Positions 50,698 to 53,281 of a stretch of 53,281 bases of DNA are shown in pieces. Source of the stretch: UBA5499 sp002426275. GTDB lineage: Bacteria; Bacillota; DTU084. Made by a program: the position numbers and the translations under genes. Position 1 is the stretch's first letter, and each line of letters opens with the position of its first letter. The DNA is taken from the NCBI GenBank assembly GCA_937888735.1, contig CALASN010000080.1, positions 1 through 53,281 of the forward strand. The letters are read 5' to 3'. The notes below the pieces were generated by a model. The model searched no databases. It was not told the DNA's origin and was given only the letters and a program-made list of their open reading frames with translations.

Positions 50698-50726
50698 TTG
50701 ATATTTTATCATGATTATGATAAAAT
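50698..50726 (+). promoter_or_regulatory. Promoter and palindromic operator of TA module 1
   Basis: TTGATA (50698-50703), 17-bp spacer, TAAAAT (50721-50726). The palindrome ATTTTATCAT-GATT-ATGATAAAAT (50703-50726) fills the spacer and -10 box, as expected for autorepression by a Phd/YefM antitoxin. Confidence 0.75.
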
Positions 50727-50750
50727 AACGATATCGGAGGTGAGGCGATC

Positions 50751-51029
50751 ATGTCAAAAATTCGACCGATTTCAGACTTGCGAAACAATTTTACGGAAAT
50801 CTCGCGCATTGTCCATGAAGAAAAGGAGCCGGTGTTCCTGACCAAAAACGGCTACGGCGATATGGTTGTCATGAGTTTAGAGCAATACGAGGGCATCCAG
50901 TCAACCAAACGTATCGAGACCGCTTTGCATGAGGCCGAGGCGCAGGCGGAGAGCGACCCCACCCGTTACGACTTTGCCGACGTCTCGCGGGAGCTGCGGA
51001 AAAAGCTGACGGATAAAGTGGGCCGTTAA
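50751..51029 (+). CDS. Phd/YefM-family antitoxin 1
   Basis: This 92-residue antitoxin has the Phd/YefM DNA-binding fold: IRPISDLRNNFTEISRIVHEEKEPVFLTKNGYGDMVVMSLEQYE, followed by a flexible acidic C-terminus that would wrap the toxin. The ATG follows CGGAGGTGAGGCG. A palindrome covers its promoter. The toxin gene begins 1 bp after its stop. It is closely related to antitoxin 2 at 52199. Confidence 0.92.
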   Translation: MSKIRPISDLRNNFTEISRIVHEEKEPVFLTKNGYGDMVVMSLEQYEGIQSTKRIETALHEAEAQAESDPTRYDFADVSRELRKKLTDKVGR

Positions 51030-51030
51030 A

Positions 51031-51333
51031 ATGCGGAAGATTGTCATGCTGCCCATTGCGGCGAAAGACCTTGAGGACATCGTGAACTATCTGGCGCAGT
51101 TCTATGAATCGACGGCAGTTCAGCAGTACGACCGCATCGTCGGGAAAATTCAAGAGCTGGCCGAATTCCCCGAAATGTACGAGGCGTATTCCGGCGGGCA
51201 GTTTCACCAGTTCTACCGCCGGATGCCGGTTGACAAATACCTCGTGTTCTATGTGGTACGCGACGATGTGATTGAAATTCACCGCATCCTGCATGGAAGC
51301 CGCGATATTCGCCGGTATCTGGATCAAAGCTGA
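51031..51333 (+). CDS. RelE/ParE-family toxin 1
   Basis: The 100-residue product has the RelE/ParE fold: IAAKDLEDIVNYLAQFYES, IVGKIQELAEFPEMYEAY, and YRRMPVDKYLVFYVVRDDVIEIHRILHGSRDI. RelE-type members cleave ribosome-bound mRNA and ParE-type ones poison gyrase; the HGSRD end resembles ParE/RelE-like plasmid toxins. It immediately follows antitoxin 1 and is followed by a terminator. Confidence 0.9.
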   Translation: MRKIVMLPIAAKDLEDIVNYLAQFYESTAVQQYDRIVGKIQELAEFPEMYEAYSGGQFHQFYRRMPVDKYLVFYVVRDDVIEIHRILHGSRDIRRYLDQS

Positions 51334-51338
51334 AAATG

Positions 51339-51367
51339 AAAAGGGCTGCCGGTGTGGCAGCCCTTTT
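51339..51367 (+). terminator. Terminator after TA module 1
   Basis: AAAAGGGCTGCC (51339-51350) and GGCAGCCCTTTT (51356-51367) form a perfect 12-bp stem ending in Ts. Confidence 0.75.
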
Positions 51368-51390
51368 CCAATTTCGATTGCTTTTATTGT

Positions 51391-51561
51391 TCAGGCGTCG
51401 CCGCCGACAATCAAATTCTCCTTGCCCTCAAATACTTCCAACGTCATCAGCGCGCCCAGCCGGTAGCCATAAACGAACCGGCTGACTCGGAGGAAAGCGT
51501 GATCTCGGTTTGGGCATCGGTGAACGCGATGTCAAGTGGGCTCTCCGAGGGGGATCCCACC
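51391..51561 (-). pseudogene. Small conjugative-element gene fragment, frameshifted
   Basis: One frame reads LDIAFTDAQTEITLSSESA; a one-base shift near 51485 continues as RFVYGYRLGALMTLEVFEGK, ENLIVGGDA and a stop at 51391. The joined product looks like the C-terminus of a small protein, plausibly from a conjugative element, but I do not recognise it. It directly abuts the recombinase remnant. Confidence 0.4.
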
Positions 51562-51921
51562 GCCTGCACGACGGGACGCGCCCCGCGGGGAATGGGAGCG
51601 CCGAACGCCGTTTCCCTGCGTTGCTCCTGTTCCCGCTTGCGCTGCGCGCATTCGTTGTTCTTCGCGCGCCCGCCTTTTCTTTTCCAGATAAAGGCGCTGT
51701 TCCTCAAGCTGTTCGACGGAAAGTTCTTCCGCCGGAAGTTCCGCGTCAAACTGCCCGATGAAGTCGAGGTAAATATCCACCTTTTGGATGCGCTCCCCGG
51801 TGGACTTGTTGGCCTCATGTACCACCACTTTCTCGATAAATTCATTGAGCATGAGCGTGGTCAGTTCGATAAACTCGGTATACCGCTTGAACAATTCGAT
51901 GAGTTTATCCGCCCGAACCAT
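51532..51921 (-). pseudogene. Large serine recombinase, C-terminal remnant (DUF4368-like)
   Basis: The 129-codon frame matches the C-terminal part of transposon-type large serine recombinases: FKRYTEFIELTTLMLNEFIEKV, VVHEANKSTGERIQKVDIYLDFIGQFD and a Lys/Arg/Glu-rich coiled tail. The catalytic resolvase domain with its serine and the zinc-ribbon domain are absent. The frame's ATG lies within the former gene and has no SD. This is the end of an excised or deleted integrative element. Confidence 0.7.
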
Positions 51922-51963
51922 GCGTGATCGGTTAAGAATATATACACAATAAAACTATTACTA

Positions 51964-52149
51964 TTATTTTGCAAAACCAACTATCCAAGGCTCTAAGATG
52001 GAGCTGCGATTAATGTTTGGGTCAATAGCTTCAGCAATAAACAAGCCAAACAACGGTTGATATCCGCGGGGATTGATTCCTTGATGTATGAGGACATCTC
52101 TCAAGATGCTATCTGCGGCTACCAGGAAAACTGCATAAGTCGCTTGCAT
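51964..52149 (-). pseudogene. Unidentified coding remnant
   Basis: The minus frame reads MQATYAVFLVAADSILRDVL, IHQGINPRGYQPLFGLFIAEA, IDPNINRSSILEPWIVGFAK with plausible codon use. Its upstream end is cut by the promoter of TA module 2 and there is no SD. It is probably the C-terminus of a truncated gene. I do not know the family. Confidence 0.3.
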
Positions 52150-52182
52150 TTTGTACATGATAATGCTATAATGATGTACAAA
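52144..52182 (+). promoter_or_regulatory. Promoter and palindromic operator of TA module 2
   Basis: TTGCAT (52144-52149), 17-bp spacer, TATAAT (52167-52172). The inverted repeat TTTGTACAT (52150-52158) and ATGTACAAA (52174-52182) flanks the -10 box. The half-site TGTACA differs from the ATGATAA-type site of module 1. Confidence 0.78.
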
Positions 52183-52198
52183 GGAAGGAGGTGGCGAT

Positions 52199-52465
52199 AT
52201 GCCGCAGATCAGACCTATCACAGACCTGAGAAATACAACCGAGATTTCCGAGGCTTGTCACGCGCGGCGTGAACCCCTGTTCATTACCAAAAACGGCTAT
52301 GGCGATCTGGTAGTCATGAGCATAGAATCCTATGAGGAATTGGTAGAGACTGCCGCGACAGACCGTGCAATCGGAGAAGCCGAGGCTGAGTATGCCGCAG
52401 ACGGTAAGCTCTATGACGCAAGAGAGGCGCTTTCTTCATTAAGGAGGAAGCACTTTGGAGGATAA
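52199..52465 (+). CDS. Phd/YefM-family antitoxin 2
   Basis: This 88-residue antitoxin reads IRPITDLRNTTEISEACHARREPLFITKNGYGDLVVMSIESYE, then an acidic C-terminus. It is clearly homologous to antitoxin 1, with one residue fewer in the DLRN segment. SD is AAGGAAGGAGG. The toxin gene overlaps its 3' end by 11 bp, so the pair is translationally coupled. Confidence 0.92.
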   Translation: MPQIRPITDLRNTTEISEACHARREPLFITKNGYGDLVVMSIESYEELVETAATDRAIGEAEAEYAADGKLYDAREALSSLRRKHFGG

Positions 52466-52760
52466 GTACAGCGTCAAGCTCATGAGCCGTGCCCTCCATG
52501 ACTTGGACGGTATTTATGCCTATATAGCCAAGACGCTTATGGAACCCGGTACAGCATTAAAACTTGTGGAGACAATCGAATCCGAGATACTCACGCTTGA
52601 AGCCATGCCGTACCGCTGCCCGGAGCGACAGGTCGGGGCGTATGCGAACAAGGGATACAGACAGCTTTTCATCAAAAACTATACCGCAGTTTTCCGCGTA
52701 GATGAAAAGTCCAAGACCGTCATCGTCGTGACCGTCCGCTATTCACCCAGTCAATTCTAA
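52455..52760 (+). CDS. RelE/ParE-family toxin 2
   Basis: The 101-residue product shows the RelE/ParE fold: VKLMSRALHDLDGIYAYIAKT, LVETIESEILTLEAMPYRCPE and GYRQLFIKNYTAVFRVDEKS with a VRYSPSQF end. It starts at TTG 52455 after AAGGAGGAAG, inside the antitoxin's last codons. It is more distant from toxin 1 than the antitoxins are from each other. A terminator follows. Confidence 0.9.
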   Translation: MEDKYSVKLMSRALHDLDGIYAYIAKTLMEPGTALKLVETIESEILTLEAMPYRCPERQVGAYANKGYRQLFIKNYTAVFRVDEKSKTVIVVTVRYSPSQF

Positions 52761-52784
52761 AACAAAATATACCTTGCAGCGAAA

Positions 52785-52811
52785 AGCAGTTCTTTCGGGA
52801 GCTGCTTTTTT
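52785..52811 (+). terminator. Terminator after TA module 2
   Basis: AGCAGTTC (52785-52792) pairs with GGAGCTGCT including one G-U pair, followed by a run of six or more Ts. Confidence 0.75.
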
Positions 52812-52844
52812 GCTGTCTATTGAAGAAAAGGAGAAGAAATCTAT

Positions 52845-53261
52845 ATGATAAAACTTGTAATCAGCGAGAAGCCTTCGGTCGGGATGAGCCTGTCCGTCGT
52901 CCTCGGCGCAGATAAGCGCATGGACGGATATATGGAGGGCAACGGATATATCGTGTCCTGGTGCTTCGGCCATCTGGCAGAGCTTGCCAATGCCGACGCC
53001 TACGATGAGAAATACGCCAAGTGGCGCTATGACGATCTGCCCATCGTCCCGAATCCGTGGAGCGTAAAGATTGCGAGGGACAAGCGCAAGCAGTTCGATA
53101 TTCTCAAAGTCCTTATGAACCGTGCCGACGTTTCCGAAGTCATCAACGCCTGCGACGCCGGACGCGAGGGCGAGCTTATCTTCCGCTATATATATGAGCT
53201 GGCAGGCTGCAATAAGTCCATGAAGCGCCTTCGGCTACATTCATTTACTCACACCTCCTAA
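52845..53261 (+). pseudogene. topB: DNA topoisomerase III, N-terminal fragment (conjugative-element type)
   Basis: The frame starts MIKLVISEKPSVGMSLSVVLGA, the TOPRIM start of type IA topoisomerase III, and includes YIVSWCFGHLAELA, IVPNPWSVKIARDKRKQFDIL and the TOPRIM acidic motif NACDAGREGELIF. Homology ends at MKRLRL near 53235; after that an unrelated tail stops at 53261. A full enzyme is about 700 residues. Such topB genes are standard cargo of Tn916/Tn1549-like integrative elements. SD AAGGAG is present. Confidence 0.8.
53242..53259 (-). other. Strong minus-strand SD and ATG at the topB break
   Basis: The minus strand reads AGGAGG (53259-53254), 9 nt, ATG (53244-53242), then only GTA GCC-type codons before entering antisense topB and a stop after 22 codons. 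This is the 5' end of some other gene joined to topB, so the break near 53236 is a recombination or assembly junction. Confidence 0.45.
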
Positions 53262-53281
53262 GGTTCTGCCCTTCCCAGAAT

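Overview
The window comes from an endospore-forming bacterium of the Bacillota (Firmicutes). It carries spoIIGA-sigE-sigG-spoIIR, a GerMN-domain protein, ymxH/ylmC, the ylxX (DUF881)/sbp pair next to ftsZ, a DAP-type MurE (DNPR motif) and an A-type RNase P RNA. Gene order and the moderately high GC backbone fit a clostridial or Limnochordia-like lineage; I cannot name a genus. Start codons are unusually often TTG or GTG and follow strong Shine-Dalgarno (SD) sequences. No rRNA, tRNA or CRISPR array was seen.

Layout. 1-2690: edge of a sugar nucleotidyltransferase gene, an MGT-family glycosyltransferase with a divergent TetR repressor and shared operators, and a stand-alone carbohydrate-binding module. 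2692-6725 (minus): gltX, rpsU, a HIT protein, mtaB and a GerMN protein. 6777-9592: GH2 beta-mannosidase and a 65-residue protein. 9694-11373: orphan OmpR-type response regulator, rnpB, ymxH and a second small protein related to the first. 11467-14669 (minus): spoIIGA-sigE-sigG-spoIIR, which keeps the SpoIIR signal, the SpoIIGA protease and its substrate pro-sigma-E together. 14731-30502 (minus): a long division and cell-wall cluster, read in transcription order as dac, mraZ, rsmH, ftsL, spoVD/pbpB, murE, murF, mraY, ftsW, murG, murA, ftsQ, DUF881, sbp, ftsZ. It lacks murD, murC, murB and ftsA. 30589-32788 (plus): hpt-guaA.

The 3' flank of guaA, a known integration hotspot for genomic islands, is followed by an accessory patch (32795-36800). 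It holds fragments of phage portal and large terminase genes, an apparently intact Fic gene whose promoter sits in a cluster of 12-bp repeats, and a broken AAA+/DUF4143 ATPase gene. Backbone resumes with rsmE. Then come a glycan-related operon (GH2 enzyme and FAD oxidoreductase), a secreted metallophosphoesterase/PQQ-propeller protein, and an operon of an ICMT-like methyltransferase, a GH3 acyl-adenylate enzyme and a GGDEF/HD-GYP c-di-GMP protein (43733-48435).

The last 4.8 kb (48436-53281) is a second accessory zone. It contains an unknown ORF, a decayed helicase-like gene with a zinc ribbon, two related Phd/YefM-RelE/ParE toxin-antitoxin modules with different palindromic operators, a serine recombinase C-terminus, and a truncated topoisomerase III of the conjugative-element type. 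I found no complete mobile element. The best candidates for new biology are the Fic gene with its operator array, the ICMT-GH3-c-di-GMP operon, the small paralogous protein pair, and the HIT protein with Gln at the nucleophile position.
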